Shown piece by piece: positions 8,620-17,768 of a stretch of 64,000 nt of DNA. The first letter of the stretch is position 1, and every line of letters begins with the position of its first letter. The position numbers and the translations under genes are program-made. Below the pieces are notes generated by a model. That model ran no database searches. It saw only the letters and a program-made list of their open reading frames with translations, and was not told the DNA's origin. Source of the DNA: Flammeovirga sp. EKP202 (GTDB lineage: Bacteria > Bacteroidota > Bacteroidia > Cytophagales > Flammeovirgaceae); contig NZ_JACVVP010000030.1 in the NCBI RefSeq assembly GCF_014534745.1, positions 1 to 64,000 on the forward strand. The letters are read 5' to 3'.

Positions 8620-8663
8620 GGGGGTGCAGGACTTACACCTACATGTGGTACTGCATCACCCTT
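8620..8663 (+). ncRNA. intra-operon hairpin between binding protein and permease genes
   Basis: GGGTG (8622-8626) pairs with CACCC (8657-8661), and CAG (8627-8629) pairs with CTG (8651-8653) across a 3-base bulge. Outer G-U pairs may extend the stem. There is no T-run after it. It sits in the 152-base gap after the binding-protein stop. Such hairpins between binding-protein and permease genes are known in other importers to stabilise the upstream message or attenuate reading into the permease. That role is an inference here. Confidence 0.45.
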
Positions 8664-8741
8664 ATCATCCATTCTACTTCTACTAAACTGACAAAAATCA
8701 TAATAATCAATTTACAAAGGAACTAAAAGAATAATACTATC

Positions 8742-9824
8742 ATGAAAGAGAGAATACTGCAATTAACCGGAATCCAAGCTTTTTTAGCACCATGGATTAG
8801 CGTCATCAAAGGTGAGGAAGTACAAAAAAATGTACAAGCGTTATTAAAGTCTTATATCTATCCACTTTTATCAATTTTATTATTTATTGGTATCTGGCAC
8901 GCAGGTGCAACTTATTTATTTAACAAAGAGGCGACAGCAAAGATTGAGAAAGCAAGAACAGAAAGAGGTGAGGCAGGTGCATTAGAAATGCAAAACTGTA
9001 TCATTTCAGGTGATGTAAGCTGTCAGCCAAATACATTGCCATCTCCGGCAAAAGTATGGGATGCATACCTTTCATTATTAGCAGATCACAAAATTATCTC
9101 AGCAAAGAAAGATGCATTCGATTTAAAAGTAGCTAAAACAAACGAAAAAAGAATTGCAAAAGGTCAAGACCCAATTACTTATACAGGTAGACCTTCATTT
9201 GTAGATCAAATCAAAACAAGTTTGAAAACAGTATTCGCAGGATTTTTATTAGCGGCATTTATCGCTATTCCAATCGGTATTGTAATTGGTTTGAGCACAA
9301 CTTTAAGAACTTCATTTAACTGGTTAATTCAAATTTTAAAGCCAGTGTCGCCAGTAGTATGGTTATTATTAGTATTTATGATCGTGAAGACAGTAATGTC
9401 TGACTCGGATATGGATAAATCATTTATGATCTCATTTATCTCAGTAGGTCTATGTTCAATGTGGGCAACGTTAGTCAACACAAGTATGGGTGTTTCCACT
9501 GTAGATAAGGATTTCGTGAATGTCGCTAAGGTATTGAAGCTTAGCATCGGTCAAAACATTTTCAAGGTAGTATTGCCATCATCACTTCCAATGATTTTCA
9601 CAGGTTTGAGAATTACACTCTCAGTAGCATGGATGGTATTGATTGCGATTGAGTTATTAGCACAGTCACCAGGGTTAGGTTCATTTGTTTGGGAAGAGTT
9701 CCAAAACGGTGCAAGTGATTCAAATGCAAAAATCATTGTTGCCATGTTCGTGATTGGTATGATTGGTTTTATGTTAGATAGAATCATGATGGTAGTTCAA
9801 AAAATGATGTCATTTAACAAGTAA
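8742..9824 (+). CDS. nrtB: NrtB-type ABC importer permease
   Basis: The 360-residue integral membrane protein has a first membrane segment at about 38-58, then a hydrophilic loop (about 60-160) with two cysteines ([10 protein letters not shown]), and a core of about five further segments. The cytoplasmic EAA-type loop that docks the ATPase is visible as NVAKVLKLS followed by [26 protein letters not shown] is typical of the nitrate/taurine permease group. It is 5 bases upstream of the first ATPase gene. It probably works as a homodimer with the two ATPases encoded next. The large first loop is longer than in the taurine permease family and fits NrtB. Confidence 0.85.
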   Translation: MKERILQLTGIQAFLAPWISVIKGEEVQKNVQALLKSYIYPLLSILLFIGIWHAGATYLFNKEATAKIEKARTERGEAGALEMQNCIISGDVSCQPNTLPSPAKVWDAYLSLLADHKIISAKKDAFDLKVAKTNEKRIAKGQDPITYTGRPSFVDQIKTSLKTVFAGFLLAAFIAIPIGIVIGLSTTLRTSFNWLIQILKPVSPVVWLLLVFMIVKTVMSDSDMDKSFMISFISVGLCSMWATLVNTSMGVSTVDKDFVNVAKVLKLSIGQNIFKVVLPSSLPMIFTGLRITLSVAWMVLIAIELLAQSPGLGSFVWEEFQNGASDSNAKIIVAMFVIGMIGFMLDRIMMVVQKMMSFNK

Positions 9825-9829
9825 TTCCT

Positions 9830-10714
9830 ATGGCGTACTTAGAATTGAAAAACGTAAGCAAGTCTTACGGAACCGGAAAAGATAGAGTAGAAGTCTTAAA
9901 AGATATCAACTTAACGATTGAGGAAGGTGAGTTTGTGGCCATCGTAGGTTTTACAGGTAGTGGAAAAACAACCTTAATCAACCTAATCAATGGATTGGAA
10001 TTTCCTGATGAAGGAGAGGTGCTTCTGCAAGGTAAACCAATCACTGGCCCAGGTCCTGATAGGGGAGTAGTCTTCCAAAATTACTCATTGCTGCCATGGT
10101 TGACTGTGGCACAAAATATAAAACTGGCGATTGACGAGGTGTATCCATCAGCTCCTAAAAAAGAGAAACAAGAGATGATAGAGAAATACGTTGGGATGGT
10201 ACATCTCTCTCACGCCATTGACAAATTACCTTCTGAACTTTCAGGGGGTATGCGTCAGAGGGTATCAGTAGCAAGAGCCTTAGCCATGAACCCTAAAATG
10301 TTATTGATGGATGAACCTTTGAGTGCATTGGATGCCTTAACAAGGGGAACACTTCAAGAAGAAATTGTCAACATCTGGGGAGAGGATAGAAAAACATGTC
10401 TTCTAATTACAAACGATGTAGATGAAGGAATTGTAATGGCAGATAGGATCATTCCATTGAATCCAGGCCCTAAAGCAACGTTAGGTCCAAACTTCAAAGT
10501 AGACTTAGCTCGTCCAAGAGTGATTGCAGAAATCAATAAAAATGATGTTTACAAGCACTTGAGAAATGAGATCTTAGAATACTTAATTGATGTAGGAGCT
10601 TCTCGTTCAAGTCAAAAAACAGCTCAATATGAGCTTCCTGACTTAAAGCCTGTGATGCCAGGACGTATTAAGTGGGGCTTTAGAAAGAAGAAAGAAAAAT
10701 TACAATACTTCTAA
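9830..10714 (+). CDS. nitrate-family ABC importer ATPase with Asn in the H-loop
   Basis: The 294-residue ATPase has a Walker A (GFTGSGKTT), Q-loop ([10 protein letters not shown]), signature (LSGGMRQR), Walker B (LLMDEP) and D-loop (SALD). The switch histidine of the H-loop is replaced by asparagine (TNDVDEG, Asn195), while its partner encoded next keeps THDVDES. About 35 C-terminal residues beyond the core end in a basic tail. The pair therefore probably forms an asymmetric heterodimer in which one ATP site is impaired. It follows the permease by 5 bases. I recall the TNDVDE variant from other Bacteroidota nitrate importers, so it is likely a stable feature and not decay. Confidence 0.85.
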   Translation: MAYLELKNVSKSYGTGKDRVEVLKDINLTIEEGEFVAIVGFTGSGKTTLINLINGLEFPDEGEVLLQGKPITGPGPDRGVVFQNYSLLPWLTVAQNIKLAIDEVYPSAPKKEKQEMIEKYVGMVHLSHAIDKLPSELSGGMRQRVSVARALAMNPKMLLMDEPLSALDALTRGTLQEEIVNIWGEDRKTCLLITNDVDEGIVMADRIIPLNPGPKATLGPNFKVDLARPRVIAEINKNDVYKHLRNEILEYLIDVGASRSSQKTAQYELPDLKPVMPGRIKWGFRKKKEKLQYF

Positions 10715-10760
10715 GCCAACAACATTTTCTAATTCATGTACAATCTAAATTATTAAGAAG

Positions 10761-11579
10761 ATGAGCGTTATTGCAAAAGATATTTTACAGCCAGAAATAA
10801 TAGAAGATACAAGACCAGATATGCTGGTTTGTAAGGATATTGCTAAAATATATCCAACTCCAAAAGGCGATTATACTGTATTATCAGATTTACAATTAAC
10901 CATTAAGAAAGGTGAATTTATCTCTATAATTGGTCATTCAGGTTGTGGTAAGTCAACATTATTGACAATGATTGCCGGTTTGAATGATATCAGTAAAGGT
11001 GCTGTATACGTTGATGGTAATGAGGTGAGAGGTGCAGGACCCGACAGAGCGGTAGTTTTCCAGTCGCCAAGTTTATTCCCTTGGATGACGGCATTACAAA
11101 ATGTAATGATTGGTGTGAAGCAGGTATTTCCTCACGCTACAAAGAAACAAAAGCAAGACATTTGTAAGTATTACTTAGACAAAGTAGGTCTAGGAAATGA
11201 TTTTAATAAAAGAGCATCTGAGTTGTCTCAAGGTATGCAACAAAGGGTAGGTATTGCCAGAGGGTTTGCTTTAAAGCCAAAAGTTTTATTACTTGACGAA
11301 CCTTTCGGTATGCTGGATTCCTTGACAAGAGGTGAACTACAAGATGTATTGTTGGAAGTTTGGCAAAAAGAACAGATCACTGCAATCATGGTAACGCATG
11401 ATGTGGATGAGTCTATCTTCTTGGCAGACAGAGTGATTATGATGACTAGTGGTCCTTATGCTAAAATTGGAGACGAATTGAGAATTCCATTTGAAAGACC
11501 ACGTAACAGAGTAGATATACTAGAACACCCTGATTACTATCAGTACAGAGGGTATTTGATGGATTTCTTAAATCATTAA
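10761..11579 (+). CDS. nitrate/taurine-family ABC importer ATPase
   Basis: The 272-residue ATPase has a Walker A (GHSGCGKST), Q-loop (VFQSPSLFPW), a slightly variant signature (LSQGMQQR), Walker B (VLLLDEP) and intact H-loop (MVTHDVDES). This matches the single-domain NrtD/SsuB/TauB group. It lies 46 bases after the first ATPase gene and ends the transporter operon, with a strong terminator 10 bases after the stop. It should pair with the preceding ATPase under the permease dimer. Of the two ATPases it is the one with an intact switch histidine. Confidence 0.87.
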   Translation: MSVIAKDILQPEIIEDTRPDMLVCKDIAKIYPTPKGDYTVLSDLQLTIKKGEFISIIGHSGCGKSTLLTMIAGLNDISKGAVYVDGNEVRGAGPDRAVVFQSPSLFPWMTALQNVMIGVKQVFPHATKKQKQDICKYYLDKVGLGNDFNKRASELSQGMQQRVGIARGFALKPKVLLLDEPFGMLDSLTRGELQDVLLEVWQKEQITAIMVTHDVDESIFLADRVIMMTSGPYAKIGDELRIPFERPRNRVDILEHPDYYQYRGYLMDFLNH

Positions 11580-11589
11580 TAAATGAGGC

Positions 11590-11620
11590 TTGCTCTTGTA
11601 TTTTTTTAATACAAGAGCAA
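11590..11620. terminator. terminator of the porin/importer operon
   Basis: A perfect 13-bp stem (11590-11602 with 11608-11620) around a loop of five T, starting 10 bases after the ATPase stop. The T tract downstream is short (TACCTTTTT). Confidence 0.8.
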
Positions 11621-11705
11621 TACCTTTTTCATCTTGATAGTTAGCTTCCATAAACCGATTAAATATTTTACTGAAATAAGCAATCTCAGACTACAGTACT
11701 AAACT

Positions 11706-13367
11706 ATGAACAAGTATCTATTAAAAAATCCGAAGAAACGATTTACAGCGTCTTATGTCATTGCCCTTTCTATCATAGCTTTACTAAGTATTGCTAGTCA
11801 GATTGTGATACGATCGGTTTTGAATAAGCAAGAAAAAGATGCTCGTGTAATCAACATTTCTGGTCGACAAAGGATGTTGAGCCAGAAAATTAGCAAACTA
11901 GCACTTCAGTTAGATAGAGCTGAAGATCAAACTGAATTCAACACAATAAAAAAAGAATTTGCAACTATTGTAGATCTATGGTCGTCATCTCATTATGGTT
12001 TGAGAGACCGTTTACCAGAAATGGAACTACAAGGAGATAACAGTGCTACTATTCAAAAAATGTTTGAAGGCATAGCACAAAACTTTGATCAAATGTATGA
12101 AGCTTCTCAAAGTATTCTTTTAGCAGAGGAAGCTTATTTGATTGATTCTTTTGTTTCTCAGATTCTAAGAAATGAGGGATCATTTTTGAAGCAAATGAAT
12201 ACCATTACCTTCCAATATGATCATGAATCAACAGCAAGAATACAACATGTAAAGCTTATTGAGATGATTCTTTTAGGGATCACATTACTTTCGATCTTCT
12301 TAGAAGCCTTCTTCATCTTTAGACCAGCTGTATCAGCAGTGGATAAATACCTGAGAGAAACCATCAATAGAGGTTTAGAGCTTCGTGAGGCACATGATAA
12401 TCTTTTAGCCTCAGAAGAGAAGAAAGAATCAGTGGAGAGAGAATTGTATGAGCAATTAGAGAAAAACCATGAGCTTCAAGTCAATATTAATAAAGATCTT
12501 GAACTGAAAATCAATGAAAGAACTAGAGAAATCCAAGATAAAAACGAGGAGATTCTAGCTCAAAGTAATGAACTTAAATCACAAAATGATTTATTAGCTT
12601 CAGCAAATCAAAAAGTAACGGATAGTATTACATATGCTACAAAGCTTCAATATTCTATCTTAGGTTATAGACAAGATATTTTAGAAAACTTCAAAGATGG
12701 TTTTATTCTCAATAAACCAAAAGATATTATTTCAGGAGATTTCTACTGGTACTATCAAACAGAAGAATTAAGATTCTTAATTGTAGGTGATTGTACAGGA
12801 CATGGTGTTTCGGCTGCATTTATGACCATTATTGGTAATCTTTTACTAAATGATGTAATTGTTAATCAGCAAATCAAATCGCCAAATGATATCCTAAACT
12901 TATTGGATATGGAGCTATATTCATTGATGAACTTGAGAAATACACAGAAGGTGTATGATGGAATGGACCTAGGGATCGTAGTCATCAATCAAGATCAAAG
13001 AATTATAGAGTTTTGTGGAGCAAAACGCCCTGTATATTTTGTAGGAAAAGACAATAAAATTAATAAAATAGCTGGATCGAAATCAACAATTGGTTATTCT
13101 TCTAAGAATGTCAAAAAGAATTTTGAAACAGAAACAATCAACTACCAAACTGGTGACAGATTGTATTTATCATCTGACGGTTTTCAAGACCAATTCGGAG
13201 GAAACTCAAACAGTAAGTTTATGCAAAATCGCTTGATAGAGTCATTAAACAGAACGATGAGTTATCCAATGGAAAAACAAAAGAAAGTGCTTGAAGGTGT
13301 CTTTGATAAATGGAAAGGAAACAACGCACAAACGGATGACGTTCTAATTGTAGGAGTAGAACTGTAA
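11706..13367 (+). CDS. membrane PilJ-type sensor with SpoIIE-like phosphatase domain
   Basis: The 553-residue protein has a first membrane helix (about 15-36), a periplasmic helical domain (about 42-180) with VINISGRQRMLSQKISK at 48-64, a second helix (about 185-206), a coiled coil (about 215-310) and a PP2C-type SpoIIE domain (about 335-553; ISGDFYW, GDCTGHG with Asp362, AKRPVYF, SDGFQDQFGG). The GRQRMLSQ stretch is the hallmark of the PilJ/NarX-type N-terminal domain, which in NarX and NarQ binds nitrate through an arginine in the equivalent helix. SpoIIE phosphatases usually dephosphorylate anti-sigma-factor antagonists. The gene is monocistronic, right after the nitrate-family importer, so sensing of the same anion is plausible but unproven. 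Confidence 0.85.
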   Translation: MNKYLLKNPKKRFTASYVIALSIIALLSIASQIVIRSVLNKQEKDARVINISGRQRMLSQKISKLALQLDRAEDQTEFNTIKKEFATIVDLWSSSHYGLRDRLPEMELQGDNSATIQKMFEGIAQNFDQMYEASQSILLAEEAYLIDSFVSQILRNEGSFLKQMNTITFQYDHESTARIQHVKLIEMILLGITLLSIFLEAFFIFRPAVSAVDKYLRETINRGLELREAHDNLLASEEKKESVERELYEQLEKNHELQVNINKDLELKINERTREIQDKNEEILAQSNELKSQNDLLASANQKVTDSITYATKLQYSILGYRQDILENFKDGFILNKPKDIISGDFYWYYQTEELRFLIVGDCTGHGVSAAFMTIIGNLLLNDVIVNQQIKSPNDILNLLDMELYSLMNLRNTQKVYDGMDLGIVVINQDQRIIEFCGAKRPVYFVGKDNKINKIAGSKSTIGYSSKNVKKNFETETINYQTGDRLYLSSDGFQDQFGGNSNSKFMQNRLIESLNRTMSYPMEKQKKVLEGVFDKWKGNNAQTDDVLIVGVEL

Positions 13368-13402
13368 CTGTAATTGATTATTTATTGATTTGTAATTATG
13401 AT

Positions 13403-13437
13403 CACCTGCTTCATGTTATTGGAGTAGGTGTTTTTTT
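13403..13437 (+). terminator. rho-independent terminator after the SpoIIE gene
   Basis: CACCTGCTTC (13403-13412) pairs with GGAGTAGGTG (13421-13430) through 10 pairs, two of them G-U, followed by seven T (13431-13437). Confidence 0.8.
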
Positions 13438-13459
13438 GTATTAAAACCTTGAATTAAAC

Positions 13460-13786
13460 CTAAGTTAGCTTATTAGTTTCATTACTTTTCACTTCTTTTA
13501 AATAGAGAAATAAAGGTAATCCGGCGGAAACACCAATCAACAAAGTCGCCATCATTGCCATCCAATAATTCTTAGCTTTGTTTCTTTCATGTATAATAAA
13601 AACAAGTAAAACTAAAGCTGAGATCAAAACATCATACGCGAAAAATCTACTAATAGAAGTAGCAAGTAATTCCTTGAAGAAAAGGGTTAAATCTAATCCA
13701 TTTTCAAAAAGAAAGTTGATGAATTCATAATATGGAATAATAGTTCCAGCTATAAAGAGAAATAAGTATAATGTGGATGTTTTCAT
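13460..13786 (-). CDS. DUF2834 small membrane protein
   Basis: The 108-residue protein has three hydrophobic helices (about 5-22, 50-66 and 74-94). It matches the DUF2834 pattern: IIPYYEFINFLFENGLDLTLFF, then the SISRFFAYDVLISALVLLVF segment and GVSAGLPLFLYLKE. The family's function is unknown. It is transcribed alone, convergent with the SpoIIE gene. Length is normal for the family. Confidence 0.82.
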   Translation of the reverse strand: MKTSTLYLFLFIAGTIIPYYEFINFLFENGLDLTLFFKELLATSISRFFAYDVLISALVLLVFIIHERNKAKNYWMAMMATLLIGVSAGLPLFLYLKEVKSNETNKLT

Positions 13787-14005
13787 AGTGATTCATTGTG
13801 CAAAAAACGATTTATAAAAATAATGTTTCCTTGACTTACTTCAACAGAAGTCAGACTACAAAAATGTGAAGCAAAGAAAAAAAATCAAGGAATATGCGGG
13901 TTGAAAATTTATCAATGGTCCTATTGCTATAAATTATTCGTAATGTGATAGCCTAAAGATGATTAGTATTACAATACATGAAATACAAATCAAATACATG
14001 AAACC

Positions 14006-16195
14006 ATGCAAACAACTACTTTTTTGAAAAGAATTACTTACTTACTCTTATTGATCGGTTTTAATCCTGCCCAATTGATGGCAGACCCTCCTGATCCTCC
14101 AGCAGGTAAAGTGTGGGTGTTGAACCATGCAATGAGTGATGAATTTGATGCAAATAGCCCTAATACAGATAAATGGAGATTATTTGATAAGGCAGACTCA
14201 TGGGGTAGAACAGCAGCTTTTGATAAACGAATTTTAGCACCCGTTAAAGATCCTAATTCAGATAATTACTATATGAGTATGAATCCTATGTGGTATTACG
14301 AAGACGAGCGTTTTCCACGAGGCAATGGTAAGGATTATTATTTTGCAGGTGGAGGTATGGATACTAAAGTATTACAGACCTATGGTTACTTTGAAGTACG
14401 TGTGAAACCTTCTGACTTCCCAATGGGATCGGGTGTGTTTATGAATTCAAGGGGAACAACAACAGACGATTGTAATACAAAGTATGCAACGGAATTAGAC
14501 ATTATCGAGAACATGGGTTACACTGGACCGTTTAATGAACACGGTGATGGTTCCTTTAATAATATACAGCATGTTAATTCGCATTCAAAACCGTTTAGTG
14601 ATGCCAATGGCTCATGTGAACGTTTACCTTTTGAGTCTACAAATAGTGGCGTAAAAGCACCCGCTTTAGCAGAGCCGTTGGGGTGGAACACAGTAGGTAT
14701 GTGGTGGAAAGATGCCAATACTGCTATGTTTTATAATGACAATGAGTATTTCGGTACAATTACACCAACGCGTGATTATTTTTTACCTATGCCAGTGATC
14801 ATTGTAATGGAAACTTACAATTGGGGAGATGATGATGAAAGAAATGCAACCAATCCAAAGCCAGAGGAATGGATGTTTGAGGATGACTTCCGTACAAAGC
14901 AACAACGTGCCGTGATGTACGACTGGGTAAGAGTTTGGAAATTGGTAGACATTGATGAAGCTACTTTTAATAATTCAACAGATAATATTAAAAGTTATGA
15001 TGAGAGTATTACAGCTTACCCTTCTTATGAATTTTCTTCTACATTAATTTATTCTGCTTCTGCGGCAAGAACTGTGACCGCAACGTTATACGATCCATCC
15101 AATAATGTATTAGGTGTGAAAAGTTATAACGTTGAACAGGGAGTGAAATCAATATTTTCAGAGTTTGATTTGGACGAAGAACTGTCTATTGGAAGTGATT
15201 ATAAAGTAGTCTATGAAATAAAAGAGGATAATTCGGTACTAAAAACAAGCACAATAACTTTTGATGTTATTGAAAAACCATTAGAGAAAAAGTTGTGGAG
15301 TGAGGGGATTCCTACCTCATTGTTGCCAGGACAGAATTCTTATCCTATCAATGTGAAGTATGAGGCGGATGAACCTTGTAAGATCAATATCGAAATTAGA
15401 AAGCCTGATGGAAGTTGGTTTGGAAGTGGAAACGTGAACGTAGAAGCAGGAAATAGTACAGCCACTGTCAACGTAAGAACTAATTCTGCAGCACCTGTTG
15501 GTTCAAATTATTTTTATAAAGTGTATATGCATCGTCAGGGTTTTGATTGGAGAGACCCAGAGGCGGTATCAGTGGAACCAGTTATTTACTTTAATGTTGA
15601 AGATGCCATTGTTCCAGCAATAGATCTTTTAACTGTGCCTACTGAGCTCGAAGGAGATGCAACTGAAGTGAATGTGGAATTTTCTTATGGTACGTATGAA
15701 AATGGTACTTTAACGATTGAACTTTTGGACAAGGACAATAACGTAATGGCCAATGAAATACGAACAGAACGTATTGGGCAACGTACTTTGACTCGAACGA
15801 TAAAAGTAAACCAAGAACTTCCCGCTGTAGATGATTATAAAATTAAAATTGAGTTTACTCCTGAAAACGATAGCTTTGAAAAGCTTACCGATGAGGTAGG
15901 AAATATTAAGGTCAACGAGGTCATTACAAGCATTGAAGAAGTAGATGTAAAGGATACAGTTTTAAAAGTGTACCCTAACCCTGTAGGAGAAACCTTAAAA
16001 ATTGAACTGAAAGACAATACAGAAACGATTGAAAAAATAGAAGTATTAAATATTGCGGGAAGGCAACTGAAATTAATACTTCCTCAAAACGAACCAGTAA
16101 CAGAAATTAATGTATCTAATTTAACCTCTGGAGCTTATTTACTAAAGGTGACAAGTGGTAATGAGGTTTATACTACTCGTTTTGTAAAGAAATAA
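14006..16195 (+). CDS. secreted GH16 polysaccharidase with T9SS sorting domain
   Basis: The 729-residue protein has a signal peptide (about 1-26) and a GH16 catalytic domain (about 30-315). The active-site motif is ELDIIE: Glu163 as nucleophile, Asp165 as helper and Glu168 as acid/base. Three beta-rich Ig-like modules follow (about 330-640), and the end is a T9SS type A sorting domain (about 650-729; VYPNPVGETLKIEL, ISGAY-like LTSGAYLLKV, ending RFVKK). Families with this architecture cleave agar, porphyran or carrageenan, so the gene points to growth on red-algal galactans. The exact substrate cannot be read from the sequence. T9SS would carry it across the outer membrane to the surface or outside. 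It is transcribed alone, with no other polysaccharide genes near. Confidence 0.88.
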   Translation: MQTTTFLKRITYLLLLIGFNPAQLMADPPDPPAGKVWVLNHAMSDEFDANSPNTDKWRLFDKADSWGRTAAFDKRILAPVKDPNSDNYYMSMNPMWYYEDERFPRGNGKDYYFAGGGMDTKVLQTYGYFEVRVKPSDFPMGSGVFMNSRGTTTDDCNTKYATELDIIENMGYTGPFNEHGDGSFNNIQHVNSHSKPFSDANGSCERLPFESTNSGVKAPALAEPLGWNTVGMWWKDANTAMFYNDNEYFGTITPTRDYFLPMPVIIVMETYNWGDDDERNATNPKPEEWMFEDDFRTKQQRAVMYDWVRVWKLVDIDEATFNNSTDNIKSYDESITAYPSYEFSSTLIYSASAARTVTATLYDPSNNVLGVKSYNVEQGVKSIFSEFDLDEELSIGSDYKVVYEIKEDNSVLKTSTITFDVIEKPLEKKLWSEGIPTSLLPGQNSYPINVKYEADEPCKINIEIRKPDGSWFGSGNVNVEAGNSTATVNVRTNSAAPVGSNYFYKVYMHRQGFDWRDPEAVSVEPVIYFNVEDAIVPAIDLLTVPTELEGDATEVNVEFSYGTYENGTLTIELLDKDNNVMANEIRTERIGQRTLTRTIKVNQELPAVDDYKIKIEFTPENDSFEKLTDEVGNIKVNEVITSIEEVDVKDTVLKVYPNPVGETLKIELKDNTETIEKIEVLNIAGRQLKLILPQNEPVTEINVSNLTSGAYLLKVTSGNEVYTTRFVKK

Positions 16196-16480
16196 TAAGT
16201 GACTATCAACTGGACATTCATTCATTAGAGTGACTATTTTCCCTGGGTTATATTATTGTATTACAGTACAATTTATAGCTCAGGATTTTTTTTATTCTCA
16301 ACATAAAGGTGAATACAAACTTATTTTCAATACAAGAATAGTGACCAGAAATGAAGTAGGTTTATTAAATTGCTCTAACATTGAAATAAGATAGGATTCT
16401 GGAGAATATCGGTGTTATTTTGCTGTTTTTCTGAGATTCAAAATTCTTGTTCAAAATGATTAAAAGACTAGCCTAATATT

Positions 16481-16903
16481 ATGAACGAACAAGCGACTCA
16501 TGTTGAAGACATACTACAGAAAAAAGGTGTAAAGCCTACTGCTGTAAGAATGAATGTCTTAAACTTTCTCTTAGATCAGGAAAAAGCAGTTTCCCTTAAG
16601 GATATTGAATCTGTCCTTTCTAGGATGGATAGAAGTTCAATTTTTAGAACATTAAAGTCATTTGAGGAACATAAACTAATCCATAGCATCGACGATGGTA
16701 CAGGAATGACTAAGTATGCGGTTTGTGCTGAAGGTTGTAATTGTGAACTGGAAGATTTACACTATCACTTTTACTGTGTTTCTTGTGAGAAAACATTTTG
16801 CCTCATGGATCACCCTATTTCCACTATTGAATTACCCAAAAACTTTAAGATGATACATGTTAATATGGTGATCAAAGGATTATGTGATAAATGTAATAAG
16901 TAA
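16481..16903 (+). CDS. Fur-family metal-dependent repressor
   Basis: The 140-residue protein has the Fur winged-helix domain (about 10-80; KPTAVRMNVLNFLL, then DRSSIFRTLKSFEEHKLI) and a C-terminal metal/dimer domain with HYHFYCVSCEKTFC and a final CDKC that supply zinc ligands. The family senses Fe, Zn, Mn or peroxide; the spacing looks most like the Zur/Fur group. The gene directly precedes a metal transporter gene, 62 bases downstream with its own -7 element, so that transporter is the likely target. Which metal it senses is unknown. Confidence 0.85.
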   Translation: MNEQATHVEDILQKKGVKPTAVRMNVLNFLLDQEKAVSLKDIESVLSRMDRSSIFRTLKSFEEHKLIHSIDDGTGMTKYAVCAEGCNCELEDLHYHFYCVSCEKTFCLMDHPISTIELPKNFKMIHVNMVIKGLCDKCNK

Positions 16904-16934
16904 ACTTTGCAACTGAGTTGCATAGGGTCTGTTC

Positions 16935-16942
16935 TAACTTTG
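16935..16942 (+). promoter_or_regulatory. -7 promoter element of the metal transporter (TAACTTTG)
   Basis: An exact TAnnTTTG match 24 bases before the transporter ATG and 31 bases after the Fur-family stop. The short overlap-prone inverted motif CAACTGAGTTG lies just upstream (16910-16920) and could serve as an operator. Confidence 0.45.
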
Positions 16943-16965
16943 TAAAATATTAAAAATAGCAAAGA

Positions 16966-17760
16966 ATGGAAAAGACAATATTTAAAATCAATCAAATGGA
17001 TTGTCCTTCGGAGGAAACGCTTATACGAATGAAATTGGAAGAGTTTTCTAGTATTAAGAACCTAAGTTTCGATATACCCAACAGGCAGTTAACTATATAT
17101 CATCAAGGACATTTGAATTCAATCGAGAAAGCAATACTTGATTTAAAATTAGGAGGACACCAGTTAAATACAGAAGTCATCAACGAGATGACCTTTGATG
17201 AAAGTAGTAATCAACGAAAATTACTTTGGTGGGTCTTAATCATCAATTTTACTTTTTTCTTAATTGAAATGTCGACTGGTTTCATTTCCAATTCTATGGG
17301 GTTGGTTGCTGATAGTTTAGATATGTTGGCTGATGCTTTTGTATATGGTATAAGTTTATTAGCTGTAGGAGGTACAATGGCGAAGAAAAAGAGAATAGCT
17401 GTGATCTCAGGTTATTTCCAAATTACACTTGCAATAATTGGGTTTATAGAAGTACTTCGACGTTTTTTACTCAATGAGCAAATACCTGATTTTACACTAA
17501 TGATTCTAATTTCATTATTTGCATTGATGGCCAATGGACTTTGTTTATACCTTCTCCAAAAGTCAAAAAATAAAGAAGAAGCTCATATGAAAGCAAGTAT
17601 GATTTTTACGTCTAACGATATAATTATCAATACAGGAGTCATAGTAGCAGGAATACTAGTCAACTGGTTGGAATCCAATAAACCAGATTTGATTATTGGT
17701 TCAATTGTATTTTTATTGGTTGTTCAGGGGGCATTACGGATTTTAAAACTTGGAAAATAG
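16966..17760 (+). CDS. HMA-domain CDF-like metal cation transporter
   Basis: The 264-residue protein starts with an HMA-like domain (about 1-72) whose metal motif is reduced to NQMDCPSEE with one cysteine. A six-helix cation diffusion facilitator domain follows (about 80-260). In the second helix DSLDMLADAF gives a D-x3-D pair. In the fifth, the usual histidine four residues before Asp is phenylalanine (FTSNDIIINTGV). The metal site is therefore not the classical HD-HD of zinc exporters. The protein probably exports a divalent metal under control of the Fur-family gene upstream. It ends 8 bases before the convergent AraC gene. Confidence 0.78.
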   Translation: MEKTIFKINQMDCPSEETLIRMKLEEFSSIKNLSFDIPNRQLTIYHQGHLNSIEKAILDLKLGGHQLNTEVINEMTFDESSNQRKLLWWVLIINFTFFLIEMSTGFISNSMGLVADSLDMLADAFVYGISLLAVGGTMAKKKRIAVISGYFQITLAIIGFIEVLRRFLLNEQIPDFTLMILISLFALMANGLCLYLLQKSKNKEEAHMKASMIFTSNDIIINTGVIVAGILVNWLESNKPDLIIGSIVFLLVVQGALRILKLGK

Positions 17761-17768
17761 TGAATTCG

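Noticed and set aside
8998-9033. Cysteine pair in the permease loop as a metal or Fe-S site
   Set aside because: Two cysteines alone in a periplasmic loop more likely form a disulfide; no further ligands are seen.
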